A DNA stretch of 64,000 bases, from contig NC_029542.1 of the NCBI RefSeq assembly GCF_001577835.2, positions 2,589,336 to 2,653,335 of the forward strand, written 5' to 3'. The notes under the pieces are model-generated. The model was not told where the DNA came from, made no database searches, and worked only from the letters and a program-made list of their open reading frames with translations. The position numbers were made by a program, and so were the translations under genes. Below, in pieces: positions 47,701-58,739 of this stretch. Source of the stretch: Coturnix japonica. Taxonomy: Eukaryota > Chordata > Aves > Galliformes > Phasianidae. The first letter of the stretch is position 1, and each line of letters starts with the position of its first letter.

Positions 47701-50315
47701 GGAGGAGAAGCAGCTGTGCTGGCACTGGGTGGCACCCAGAGACACCCCCGCGGTACCCACACCCTGGGCAGCACCATAGGATGCGATGGACAACCTCCAG
47801 CCTCCCTGCTGGGCAGCAGCCCATCAATATGGAACATACAGCAGCTCCAACATGCAGCTGGGGAGCTGGGGCTGCTCTGCCAGCTGATGGATAGGGAGCA
47901 GAGAGACCTGAGCTCTCACATGCTGCCTCCAGCCCCAGGGCAGAAGGTGGAGGCTGCGCTCCCGGAGCTGTCAGGCATTGGTCACAGCGGTGACATAGCA
48001 GCTGCCTCTGGATGGTACCTGATGGGCGAGATTCCTGTGCAGCATCCTTCTTGACAGGGCTTAAGATCAAAGGCAGATGAGGCTGAGTACATGTGCAGCT
48101 CAGCCCTGTGTTGGGTTGGAAGTCAGTGCAGGAGGGTCCCAGCAAGTCCCAGCCAGAGGCTGAGTGTGGCAGCACGCACAGGGGCAGAAATACCCACACT
48201 GTGCTGCGTTCATACAGTGAGCTTTCCCAGCATCTTCATCCCAAAGGGGCACAGATCTTTCCCTGTTTTTCCAGCACAGTGTCCCATGGAGCCACAGTGC
48301 CAGGGTAGAACCACCCCGTTTCCATCACCTCTCCACGTGGCATCACCTATGGCTCTTCTCGTGCCATCCCCATCTCAGAAGTATGAGAGGGGAGAAGCAG
48401 GGTCTGCCTGGTGCCCAGAAGGAAAGCTCTGCATTACACAGGGCCACCACCACCCTACCAGCTCTGCTCACTGCGGGCATGGGGGCTTAGGGTTGGGATT
48501 CCTCCATTTCCTGCACTGTAAACCCCAAAGGAAGTGGTCTGGGGACGGCCTGTCCCTGCATTGAGCTCCTGTCTGTCCTTTCATCCTCTTACACTCACTA
48601 GCATTAAAATTTTCTTTGTACTTAACCTCCTATATCACTTTAAAACTACCTATGTTAAACCTCTCGCTCTCTCAGTGCTTCTCTACGAGCTTCCTTGGTC
48701 CTGCCAAGACACCAGCAGCAATAATCTCATAGCAACGAGCTTTGCCTATTAACTGGGCATCACTTCCACACCATTCCACCCTGGATGGTGATGCTGGCAC
48801 CGACCCTTCCTTCCCCAGCTGCCAATTGTGGCTGTGCTGCCAAAATCTCCTAAGTAAAGGCCTTTTGCATCTGCCCTTCTATCTGCTCTCTGCATCTCAC
48901 ATGCATGGAGCCTGTGCCTGCATTCCTCATCACGGAGTCACCTTGTTTGGCTGCTGTAGGATCCTCCGGGTTTCTCTCCTGCTCTGGAAAACACACCCAC
49001 AGGAAGGCAGCCTCCTCCCCTGTCCCATGCCAGCTCCCCATTCCCTCAGCATACAGCGGGTGGTGACACTGATTGTGGAAGAGGATGCAACGCAGGGTGT
49101 TCACCCCTGACTGCCCAGGATCCTTATCTTGCCAAGGGAAAGAGGAAGGCAAATGCAAAAGGTTGAAGCTGAGATCTTAAAGTTAGTGGGAGAACAAGAT
49201 CATCCCTGCACAGCCTTCGGTATCGCATTATCTGCTGCAGATGTCCCTTGCCTGCATGAATGGGGACCCTCCTGGGGGTCCTGCAGCTGCTCTGCCCCAG
49301 CAGCACCCTCCCCAAGCCCTGGGGGTCCTGCAGCTCTCCATATGAATGTGCCAAGTGTCCCCCAGGTTCATCAGACCCCCTGCTCACTGTAGTGCATCGT
49401 GGCATCTCTTCTCATCCCACGCTGCATCCCTGGGCTGCAGTGCAGCAGAGCAGGGCTGGGTTTGATGCCAGCAGAGCGCAGGGCATGTAGGCTGCTGGAC
49501 AAAGCCAGGGCAGGGTGCTGCAATCCTGTCCTGCTCTGTTTACTTCCCCTCCCAGCTTTTTTTGCAAGCTCCTCGGGGCAGTGCCTGTTTCTCAATAGCG
49601 CTGCTCTCTCCTGCGGCTTCTTTCTGCCACTGTGAGCTGATGCTTTTGCTGGTGATAGTGCCCAGAATTCCAGAATCTGGGTTGCAATCCCACACCAGCC
49701 ACGATCCCATTGCTGATCCTTGAGCATTTCTGCTGGTGTGGAATCGATCTCCAAGGAAGCTCTGACCCAATGGCACATGCTGGGTGAAGCCGAGCTTTTC
49801 CCACCCCATAACTTCACATCTTCTATCCCATTAAGCTGTGAAAGACCCCTGGACGCCCAGCTCCTGGAGCTTGGTGGACACCCAAGCAGCAGCTGAAGCC
49901 CATGAACAATCCCCATTCCCATCCAGCTTCAGATTTGGCTCCCAACCCTCATTCTCTGAGTGTACCAGCCCATGCAGAGCTGTCACCAGCTCACCAGCAA
50001 TTCCCCATTGCCCACTGTGGGTGCCAGCAGAGCCTGTCCTCTCCTCCCAAGGCTGCTTTGAACCTTCTTGTTGTGGCCTCCAAAGCTGGCAGCTCCCAAA
50101 TGGGGCTGGATGGAGACAGACAGCAATCACGGCATTGTCCCATGGTTCTTTTTTTTCAGGCTCCCCAGGAGTTATTCACTAATTTTCCTCATTTTCTACC
50201 AGACTACAAAGCTCTGGGGGCAGAAATGATTGCTGCTTGCATAGCACCTACCATAGCAAGATGCAACTGTGCACCAGGGACTCCTGACTGCACCAGCAAG
50301 CTGAATAAATCAAGG
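44775..50315. other. Intergenic stretch without recognised genes
   Basis: Base composition falls toward average and long G/C runs become rare. Short frames (under 220 codons) on both strands show no domain, no conserved splice pattern and no homology that I recognise. Patches of AT-rich unique sequence occur at 45290-45480 and 48590-48740. One CTCF-like motif lies at 47628-47646 (listed separately). No tachykinin-type FFGLM or FVGLM coding motif (TAC4, a possible neighbour) was noticed. Confidence 0.5.
47628..47646 (-). promoter_or_regulatory. CTCF-like motif, minus orientation
   Basis: On the minus strand AAGCCACTAGATGGCAACG contains CCACTAGATGGC, the same 12-base core as the plus-oriented site at 29251, followed by AAC instead of GCTA. 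The orientation is opposite to the two sites left of DLX3, so the pair of genes lies between convergent motifs. Confidence 0.65.
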
Positions 50316-50319
50316 ATGT

Positions 50320-50525
50320 TATCAAATCCTGAAGGCTGGAATAGACCCCTCAGATCCAACCCCAATCCATCCTACCATGCCATGTCCCCAAGTGGGTTGT
50401 TCTGGGATGGTGACACCCCACCTCCCTTTGTCTGATCACACTTTCTAAGAAGAAACTGCTCCTAATACCCAACCTGCCCATGAACTACACGTGCTGGTAC
50501 CTTCCATTGAGCACCTAAAGAAATA
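50320..50525 (-). mobile_element. CR1 LINE 3' fragment
   Basis: About 200 bases resemble the reverse complement of the CR1 3' region: GAAGGCTGGAATAGACCCCTCAG, ATCCAACCCCAATCCATCC, CCATGTCCCC, and later TTTCTAAGAAGAAACTGCTCCTAATACCCAACCTG, which corresponds to the CR1 segment TTCTTCCTAATATCTAACCTAAA. Diverged and 5'-truncated; no reverse transcriptase coding part is present. Confidence 0.75.
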
Positions 50526-50529
50526 ACAA

Positions 50530-53500
50530 CAGAAATGGAGCATCCATGGAGGCCAAAGGCGGCACGATAAACCAAGAGAGCTCCCATCCGACGCAAACAA
50601 CTGTGACACGGTCACGCTTTTCACGCAGGGCCGGGTGTGATTAATCCCTGAAGCCTGCCAGGGAAGCGAGCAGCTAAGCAAATGCAGCCTTTGATGTACA
50701 GCTTGGGGGATGGATGAAACCAAGGCACGTTGACGGCAGCGTAGCTGTAGGGTGGCCGAGGAGAAGAGGGGAGGAGCGGGTGTGAAACGCGCCCCAATGG
50801 ACTCAGAGCGATGCCTGAGGAACAGGGGAAGGATCATAGAATAAAGGTGCTACCAAAATTTAATTAAAGAAAAATAAAAAAGGGCCTATGAGAAGAAAGG
50901 GTTGTCCCAGGAAGCTTTGGAAAGGGGATTTCGGATTTGCTCCAAGCACAGGTGCTGTGTGGTCTTAGTCAGTTTCCCTGTCCCCCTGTCTTGGTAGATA
51001 ACTGGGTCTAATGCACTTATTTCTGGATTTAGCCACATTAAAACACAGAATGATGGATTAAAAAGGTCGGAGGGACCTCAGGTTGGACTAGCAGGGCCTG
51101 AGTGCAGAGGATGACCTGATCTGGGGATTTCCTCTGAGTTAACTTTGTGGAAGGAGTTGCAGCAACTCCGTGATTAAGGCTTAGCGAAGATAAAACAGGG
51201 AAAGTAAACTCTACCTGCACTTCATAGGGAGCCAATGCCATACGCAGGTGCAGCTCTGTGGTTTCCAGCCCCATAATGTGCCCCATCACTCTCCAGCCGG
51301 CTGCCTCTTCCCAGTGTGATGCTTTTGGATCTTCAAAACAAATAGAAAACTGCTAGAGGACTCAAATCCCAAGCAAAATACATGGAAAATGGCTATAGAC
51401 TCTTTGCGATCCCCAGCTAAATCCTAATGGCACAGCGTGCACTCAATGCAATCAGAAATGTATGGCTGAATATCTACATGGACAAAGGTTCATCTCCCAT
51501 GCTGGCAGGAAGGCACGGTGAGTTCTTGGTCTCTTCCCATTGGAACTAATCTCCATGGGATGTTGAGGCCAAGGGATGGACCAGTCCTTCCCAGATACCT
51601 GGAGTACACCGGGGTCCCACTGCAGAGCCATAAGTCATTTCTCAAGGCAAAAAAGTCAGCTCTCCTTGTCTGGGGGGATACTTACGAGCTGGGATGGTGC
51701 AAACCAGTTCAAGAGAGTGAATTTGCTCAACCCATCAACACTCAGAGCCCGTGCCTGTTTCCAAAACAGCCTGTGGTCCTACAAAGGCTGGATGTCCTCT
51801 TAATTTCAAACGTTCTTCCAGTTTTTCCTCCAGGACCAATAGGAAATGTGCTGAAACACCGTGAGAAAGCTTGTTCTTGTGGTTATGTCTGGCCCTAACC
51901 AGAAACAGAAGCGCCAGGAGGTGGGATGAGAGTGCTTGAAATCACTCCAACTTCCCGTTACAAATGCTAAAGGTCTGCGTGCTTCAGATGAACTTTTGGA
52001 TGCTCCCATCCAGCTTTTGATGTCTGCCCTTCCCTCACAAGTCGCTGAGAACAGCAAAGCATTGATGAGAGAGAGGCCCAGAGCAGCATTCCCCAAGGAG
52101 ACCATGGAAGACCATGGTGGCTGTTGGTGTTGCAGAGCACATCAGTCTCTAGAAGTGGCCGTGGATGCTCAGCTCATCCCATGCAGCCCCAGCTTTGCTC
52201 CCTGAGTGTTGTCCTAAGAGATCTGCTGGAAGTGCTCCTAGGATTGCAACATCAACCTTCAACCTGAGTGGTTTCAGTGGCTACGTGTCTGAAGGGAATC
52301 TAGCCACACTCCTGCAGTGATGGGATTCAGATACCAAGATATCAGTGATGGGATTCATCTTTCCACTCACAGGATCTATATCTATTCTCCTTAGATCCAG
52401 CTCTCCAAAAGGTTCAGTCAAGAGTTCATCTTTTGTTCTGGTGAGGGAGAAGAGGAAGGAAATGCAAAGAGAGAAGGGAACTCCAGAGGGGAGGGTCTGA
52501 ATAGATGCTGGAAATTCTCTTTAACACCTTTTTGAGTTACCTTATCCAACCCCCACCTTCAGCACCAGGAGATGCTGCAAGAGGCACAGAAAGGCCAAAG
52601 GCCCCATGGGTGGCTCCAACAGCCCAAGCCATGAAGGTATTTTGGCTTCTCATTCTTTTGCAAGCACCAGGACCAGACTTTATGGCAAACAGTTCAAAGC
52701 ACCACCAGCTCCCTCTGCAGGATGCGGGAAGAGAGATAGGTGACCTCCACCAAGGAGCGTGCTTCAGAGAGGAGCACAGTGAGTTATGGCTTGCAATGGC
52801 TGTGCTCTCCATTTGCTCAAGTGTTGACCATCCTCCCCTTGGCACAACCAGCACTCTAAACTCACCCTCAAGAGGTGACCATCCTTCCTTTGTCACCTCC
52901 AAGCTCTTCGCTTGAGCCCTGTCCCCAGATCCCACAGGGCTCTGGAGAGAGCAAGGAAGGTCAGCACCTTTGTGGATTTAACCCCAAAAACCTCAAGCTA
53001 TGCTTCCATCCTTAAAGCAAAAGGACTATCAACGCTCCTGGAATTTCAAGTTCAAAACAATGCGTCACTCCCAGAGCAGGAGAGGGACCAGCTCTATGTG
53101 ACTCGTCACCTACCCAACACCCCTGGGCCAAGGTGGAGTGCCTGCCATGCTCCGGCCCTTTGCTTCCTGTTTGCTCTGCCCACAGCGCTCCCGGAATGGC
53201 CGGCAGTGCCCTTTCCTGTGCACCCAGGTGTCTTGTTTGATTAGGAACAGGTTACCTGGATACGACGCTTCATCAAAGGGAATCCTGTGTTGATGGCATC
53301 CCGGAGATGCTTGGTTAATTGTAGGTTGCTGCCTGGTTGGAGCCAGTTCAACCCCTGCCTCAGCTCTGTTGTGCTGGAGAGGAGTGCTGAATGCAAAGCA
53401 CAGGGGGAAGAGCTGGGAGCTTCCACCAGAGATGCTATCATGAAAATATCATGAGCAAATGGGCCCCAAAAACACCTTCCCCCTCCAGCCCATGCAGATG

Positions 53501-54830
53501 CCTAGCCAAGAAATCAGGCAACAGAAAAGGCAGCATCACCCAGCTGATGGCGCCTGGAGAGCTGAGCTCTCCTTGCAGCTTTCCCACTGACCTGAAGCTC
53601 ACAGGTTTCCTTGTATTGCCCCTTGCAGGATGGGAATGCCACCTCTTGTGATAACGTGGGGCTGTTTGAGATTATTGGCTCTAATTCACCAGCCAAAGAG
53701 TTCCATGGGTGACAGCTCCTCCTCCTGCACGTTACTGGACACATTGCAAGGAAAGAAAGTGAAATGAATTCAGAGTTCAAGATTTGGAACAGCTCACGCT
53801 GCCTTGTCTAATTTTACTCTTTCCCAGGCCAAACCTATTCAGTCAAAGTACTTCTTTAATTACTTGCATTTTCTATAATCATCCACTCGCAGCCCATAAA
53901 TGCAAGTAAGGCACCAGGCTCCAGCCAGCAGTCACTGGGGAATTATGATGCACTCAAAACAAAGAATCGCTCTGGTCCAGGACTGCTGGCACCCCTGAGA
54001 CATTGCTATTATCTAATTTTCACCTCTCCAGTAATAACCCCAACCTTTGCCATGAATACAGAGAAAAGCCCTGATGCTTGAAGTGTGAGACGCTGACAGC
54101 TCGATCCGGCTCTTATTTAAACGAGAAGCAATGGATTTCCCCACGGAGACAAACAACGTGGGATGAGGAGAAGCTGTGGCATCCCGCGATGCTGCCCCGA
54201 GTGGTGCTGGGATAGAGGTGAGCTAAGGGAATGGGCTGTTCCCCACGGCTGGGATGGGTTTAGCAGCTGACAGGGACTGAGCCCTACTTAGGGAGAAGCT
54301 GCTGGAAGTGGCTCCTTCCAGCACCTGGGGATCAGCGTGATCCCAGTTGTCACACCCTCCGTGTAACTCATCGGGAGGGCGGAGGTAGGAAAGGAGAGCG
54401 TTGAGCAACCTCCAGCTGTTTCATTTTGGGATGAGTTTCAGGATTTTGAAATTTCCAGCTCTTTCAGAAAGGGAAGAAAACAACAAACAAAACAAAAATG
54501 ATGTTGACGTTTCCCACCATCCGAAAGCTGGATGAAATGGTTTCGCTCCCAACCCCACACAGAAACCCAGAAACTCAAGGGCTGTCCAAATACTTTGGTT
54601 CAAAGTTGGTCCAATTCACTGCCTGCCTCCTTGTTTACTGTCCCATTTTCTTTTCTTGGATGATTTCTTCCCAAAAGCTTTATTTCCAGCTTCTCAGTGC
54701 AAATGCATCATGAGGTTCTTAAAGAAAGACCTGGAGCTGGATGAATCCTATCAATTCCCCTTGCCTCGTTGAGTAACTCTTAAGTCTTTCCACCTGAAGA
54801 GAGAAGTTACCCAGGCACACAGCTTGGGCC
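50530..54830. other. Intergenic stretch without recognised genes
   Basis: Unique sequence of ordinary composition. The part 53640-54130 is low in repeats and has several AT-rich words (TCTTTAATTACTTGCATTTTC near 53854, GGAATTATGATGC, ATCTAATTTTCACC), so it could hold conserved non-coding sequence, but nothing proves it. No exon chain was found. Confidence 0.4.
51040..51120 (-). mobile_element. Possible old CR1 fragment
   Basis: ACAGAATGATGGATTAAAAAGGTCGGAGGGACCTCAGGTTGG recalls the CR1 3' end in minus orientation but is strongly diverged and short. Low confidence. Confidence 0.35.
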
Positions 54831-55021
54831 AGAATGACTGAACGTTTCAGGTTGGGTCAGAAAGCAATTGCCTCCAGCAGAAAGAAGCACCTGAGTGCAT
54901 TACAGAGCCCTGGGATGACCACGAGTTGCCAGTGGGATGCAGCAGAATGCATAGGTGTGGGTTATACAATCCTGAGATCGTTTTCCTGTTTCCAGCAGAA
55001 ATTGGGTATTCCTTGTTTATG

Positions 55022-55190
55022 GCTTTGAGGAGTCTCACCTGGAATACAGTGCATTATTCCCATCAAAAAGCAGCACCTCGAGGGTAACTGAGAGCCCTGG
55101 GGGAGGCAGCAAGGCTCTCACAAGAGGATGGGAATGGTTGTGCAGGAGGAGAGGCTCTGCCTAAACACTCACGAGGTGGAAAAGCAACGT
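55022..55190 (+). mobile_element. Possible old CR1 body fragment
   Basis: GAGTCTCACCTGGAATACAGTG closely resembles the CR1 segment (GTCTCACCTGGAATACTGTG), and the following CATCAAAAAGCAGCACCTCGAG could be the continuation. The rest is too diverged to trace. It may be chance or an ancient copy. Confidence 0.4.
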
Positions 55191-55199
55191 GGACTTGAA

Positions 55200-58100
55200 G
55201 GACAGACAATGCGACGACGAGGATGATTTTGTATACATTGGACATTAATAAATTTAGGCTAGAAACCAGCAGGTTCCTTATCAGCCACTTAGCCTTTAAT
55301 GTATGTGAGAAACGTCAAGGGAGGTGTTTGTTTCACCCAGCTTCAGATGTTCAGAGCGAGGACATCTGCATCTGAGAGCAGAGCACCTGGGGCTCTGTCT
55401 ACAGTCCAGGCAGAGATGGCTCCAGTAATGCACCCAGCCTAATGCAGGCGCCGTGCAGGGAGAGGTGAGTCCTGCTATCCCAGGGAGGATAGGGGAACAG
55501 CAGGGAGGGAGGCACAGCCCTATCCATTCATTGCCTCTAGGGAGAAAAGGCCAGCGGCACAAACCAGGTGGGAACACGGCCCTGGTGATGCTGAGCAGAA
55601 CCGGGAGAGCTCCCATTAGTTTTTAAGGCAAAAAATAAGGGCTCGGAGTTGTAAGAGTGAAGGACGCAGGTTGCCATTAATGCATCAGAACTGCCTGCTT
55701 TCCAGCTGGATTCTTCCTGGCTGGGGAGCTGGAAAAATGACAGATTTGGAGAATTCAGCACAAATTTGAGACTTGGGGAGCTTGTATGGGAGCAGAAGAG
55801 GTCCTGAAAGCCACATTGAGGCCATGGGCACCCTGTGCCACCTGGCGCCAGGATGATGCACCAACCCTCCCCTCCCTCTTCCTGAGCCCACGGTGAGCGG
55901 GCGTCCCCAGAAGTGCCACATTGCACACAAGCAGGTGTCACCAAGCCGCCCCATCCTGTGCTGAACGAGTTTATGGGCTTGATGCAATCCCCATCAGGCT
56001 GCCGGCCGGCAGCAGCATTCCTGGGTATGGAGTCATGGGTGGCTCATGTAAGGATCTGGAAGAGGGCACTCCGTGTGGGTGAGCGCTGGGTGCCAGAGCA
56101 GAGCCCCACACGTTGGTGTGGGGCACATGGCAGCAAACACAGGGTGTGCGTGTGCTGTCTGCAGCTCCGTGGGATGCACTGTGCCCTCCCACCTGCCTGC
56201 AAGGTGGTGGATGGGGAAACTGCGGGATGAGCTGGAAAAGAACACCTCACATCCTGCTCTGTTCCAGAATATGTGGCGGATCCTACAAGCAGCTCAAGTT
56301 GTTCCTCTGGGAAATCAAAGAAAACTCCCATTTCATAAAGTTAACTGTAGCCAGAAGGGTGTTGGAGATGTAGGTGATGGTCACTTAGTCCCAGTTTCAG
56401 GGTAATAACAATCTCAGTTTAAACCCTAACTCACCCCAGGATTCCCAATGCCAAAGGTGCATCCCTTGGAGAGGAACCCAAACCGTTCATTGATTTCCTG
56501 ATCAATTCCAAGCCTCACTGATTGCATTTGTTCACAATGGCACACGTTGTGACCCTTGTGCCAATGGGCAAAGCCACCTGCAGAGCTTGGCTTACCAGGA
56601 AACACGAGATCTAACTGGGTTGGAGGACCCAACACCAACACTCATGCGCTCATCATTATTTCTTTCCATGCGCTCATAGGGTCCCAGTGTTTTTAGCACG
56701 AGTGTCTCCTGCTGAGTTTCTGAAGCAGCAGCAGCAATCCATCAGCTACATGTTGAAAAACACGCTGGGAGTTGCCAGGACCGAAGCTCTTTGGAAAACC
56801 TGGCCCCATCTTGAAAAACCAGCTCCCATCTCCTGAAAATCTGGTCCCCACAAAGCAGCTCAGCTTCCCCCCCCCCCCTCACAGTGCACTGAGGCAGCAC
56901 AGACTGTCTGGCCCCCTGCGTCTCCCTGCCAGAATTAAGCCTTCAAAGTTGATCTAAAAAAGTAAGTTCGGGTCTGACAGATAAGAAGTGTGAAAATGCC
57001 ACGGGGAATGATTGGCATATGCTCCAGTGGAGACACTGGGGTAGGTTGGATTTAATTACAGGCTGGCCCGGTGGCAGTACCTGTCAGATGACTCACTTCC
57101 ATCGCATCCCGCAAGGTTTCTCCTCTTCTCTCTCCCCTCGCACCTCTTTCTGCTGGGCTCTTTCATCAGATTCTCGCTGGCTGCCTCGCGAGCCTTGAGG
57201 CATTGAGTCACATCAGCAGAACCAGGCATAGGGCAGCACGTGGTCCACCCGACACCAGCACGCACCCACTCACCCAGCAGAGTGATGGGGGGAAGGAGCC
57301 TGCTATGGATAAAGCCATCCCAGCAGGCATTAGGGGAAGGTCTCCTTTCCCAGGTCATCACTATTGTGTGCTCTAAAGGGATGGAGCTCAGATTTCCTTA
57401 TGGGAAAGGGTATGGAATGAGTAGGGAAAAGGCTTTGAGAGGTTTGGATGACTCTGCCCAGCCATCCCAAAGGAGTGTTTGGGGGATAAGTAGAGTTCTA
57501 CACATTGCTGGGAGGAAATTCTGCTCAGGAGGTGGGGGAAGGATGGGGATTTGAAGAGGAGATGTGGAATCACAGCATGAGGAGGAGCAGAGGTTGCAAA
57601 TTTGGGGGTTATTCCTATTAAAAGTCTATAATTCACAGCAGTAAGGACAATGCTAAATTAACACTGCCAAGGGGAAGATGTGAGGGGCTGTATGGAGATG
57701 GAAGCAGTGTTCAGATTGCAACCCATGTCTCAGAAAACCCCATTGAAGGAGGTAAATATTATCCTGCATCAGACAAAAGATCTTCATTAATTAATTAACT
57801 TATTTATTTTTAAATCCAGGAGCATTATTCAGAAAGGAGTTTATCCCGTTGCCTAACAGCAATGGGTCTGATCCAGTGCTGCGTTAACTGGGGAAGCAAT
57901 GACTCCCATTAGCATCAGTGCCCCAAAAGAAGATGGGATTTTTCATGTTCTAGCTTAAAATTCATTCATTCTTTCTTTAGGTTGGACCATGGTCACATTG
58001 AAGCTGGTGGGACTTACACCACGGACAAGGTTGGTCAGATATTTCTCTTGGTCTCCCCCACCCCCCAGTTTTCATGGGTCAGGAGTCAATGGGAAACAGA

Positions 58101-58470
58101 TCCCTTTGGAACTAACAAGAAAAATGAGAAGCACATGTTTCCCACTCCCCAAGAGGCACACGTGGCACTGATCCCCTATAAGAGTTGGCTTCCTTCATGC
58201 CTCCCAGTGAAGGAATGGCAGAGTCCTTCAGGAATGACTTTGTAACTCCATTGCTCTCCCTGATCTCCCTCCCCATCTCCCCATGAGCACAATCAGCCCA
58301 GCTCCAACTCACATCCCCACCTTGGCCATATCCGCCGGAGAGCTGTTCCTATGTGGATCCCAAGCACTCCTGGAGAGCTGGGTTGGTAGGCTCCTGTACA
58401 GACCCTATAGAACCTCATGGGAGGTCAAGGGACACTATAGGATCCCATTGGCAGCACCCATCAGTCTCCT
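55200..58470. other. Intergenic stretch without recognised genes
   Basis: No exon chain recognised. An AT-rich island at 57775-57830 contains TTCATTAATTAATTAACTTA (overlapping TAATTA-type sites), and another at 55240-55320 has CATTAATAAATTTAGG. Both are possible conserved elements. A short C run occurs at 56868-56878. Confidence 0.4.
55834..55852 (-). promoter_or_regulatory. Weaker CTCF-like motif, minus orientation
   Basis: On the minus strand CCTGGCGCCAGGTGGCACA contains the core CGCCAGGTGGCAC. Fewer positions match the long consensus than at 29251 or 30335, but the AGGTGGC core is intact. Same orientation as the site at 47628. Confidence 0.4.
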
Positions 58471-58475
58471 GATTT

Positions 58476-58605
58476 ATCATAGAATGGTTTGAGTTGGAAG
58501 GGATCCTTAGAGGCCATCTGGTCCAACACTCTGCAATGAACAGAGACACCCACAGCTCCACTAGATGCTCACAGCCCCATCCAGCCCAAAGATGGCTGAG
58601 ACATC
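58476..58605 (-). mobile_element. CR1 LINE 3' end, minus orientation
   Basis: ATCATAGAATGGTTTGAGTTGGAAGGGATCCTTAGAGGCC...TGGTCCAACACTCTGC...ACAGCCCCATCCAGCC is the reverse complement of the CR1 3' end. It preserves the terminal ATTCTATGAT-type repeat at 58476 and about 130 bases upstream of it. No coding part. Confidence 0.88.
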
Positions 58606-58609
58606 TGAG

Positions 58610-58735
58610 ATCCTCTAATGTGTTCTGAGGTTTATGGTTTAGTGGGAAACATTGGTGATGGGTGGATGGTTGGACTGGGTGATCTTGGAGGTCTTTCCCA
58701 TCTTCGGTGATTCTATTCCAGTTCATGATTCTTCA
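58610..58735 (+). mobile_element. CR1 LINE 3' end, plus orientation
   Basis: TTTATGGTTTAGTGGGAAAC...GGTTGGACTGGGTGATCTTGGAGGTCTTTCCC...GGTGATTCTATTCCAGTTCATGATTCTT matches the plus-strand CR1 3' terminus. It abuts the oppositely oriented copy at 58476-58605, so the two truncated elements face away from each other with their 3' ends outermost. Confidence 0.85.
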
Positions 58736-58739
58736 GTTC

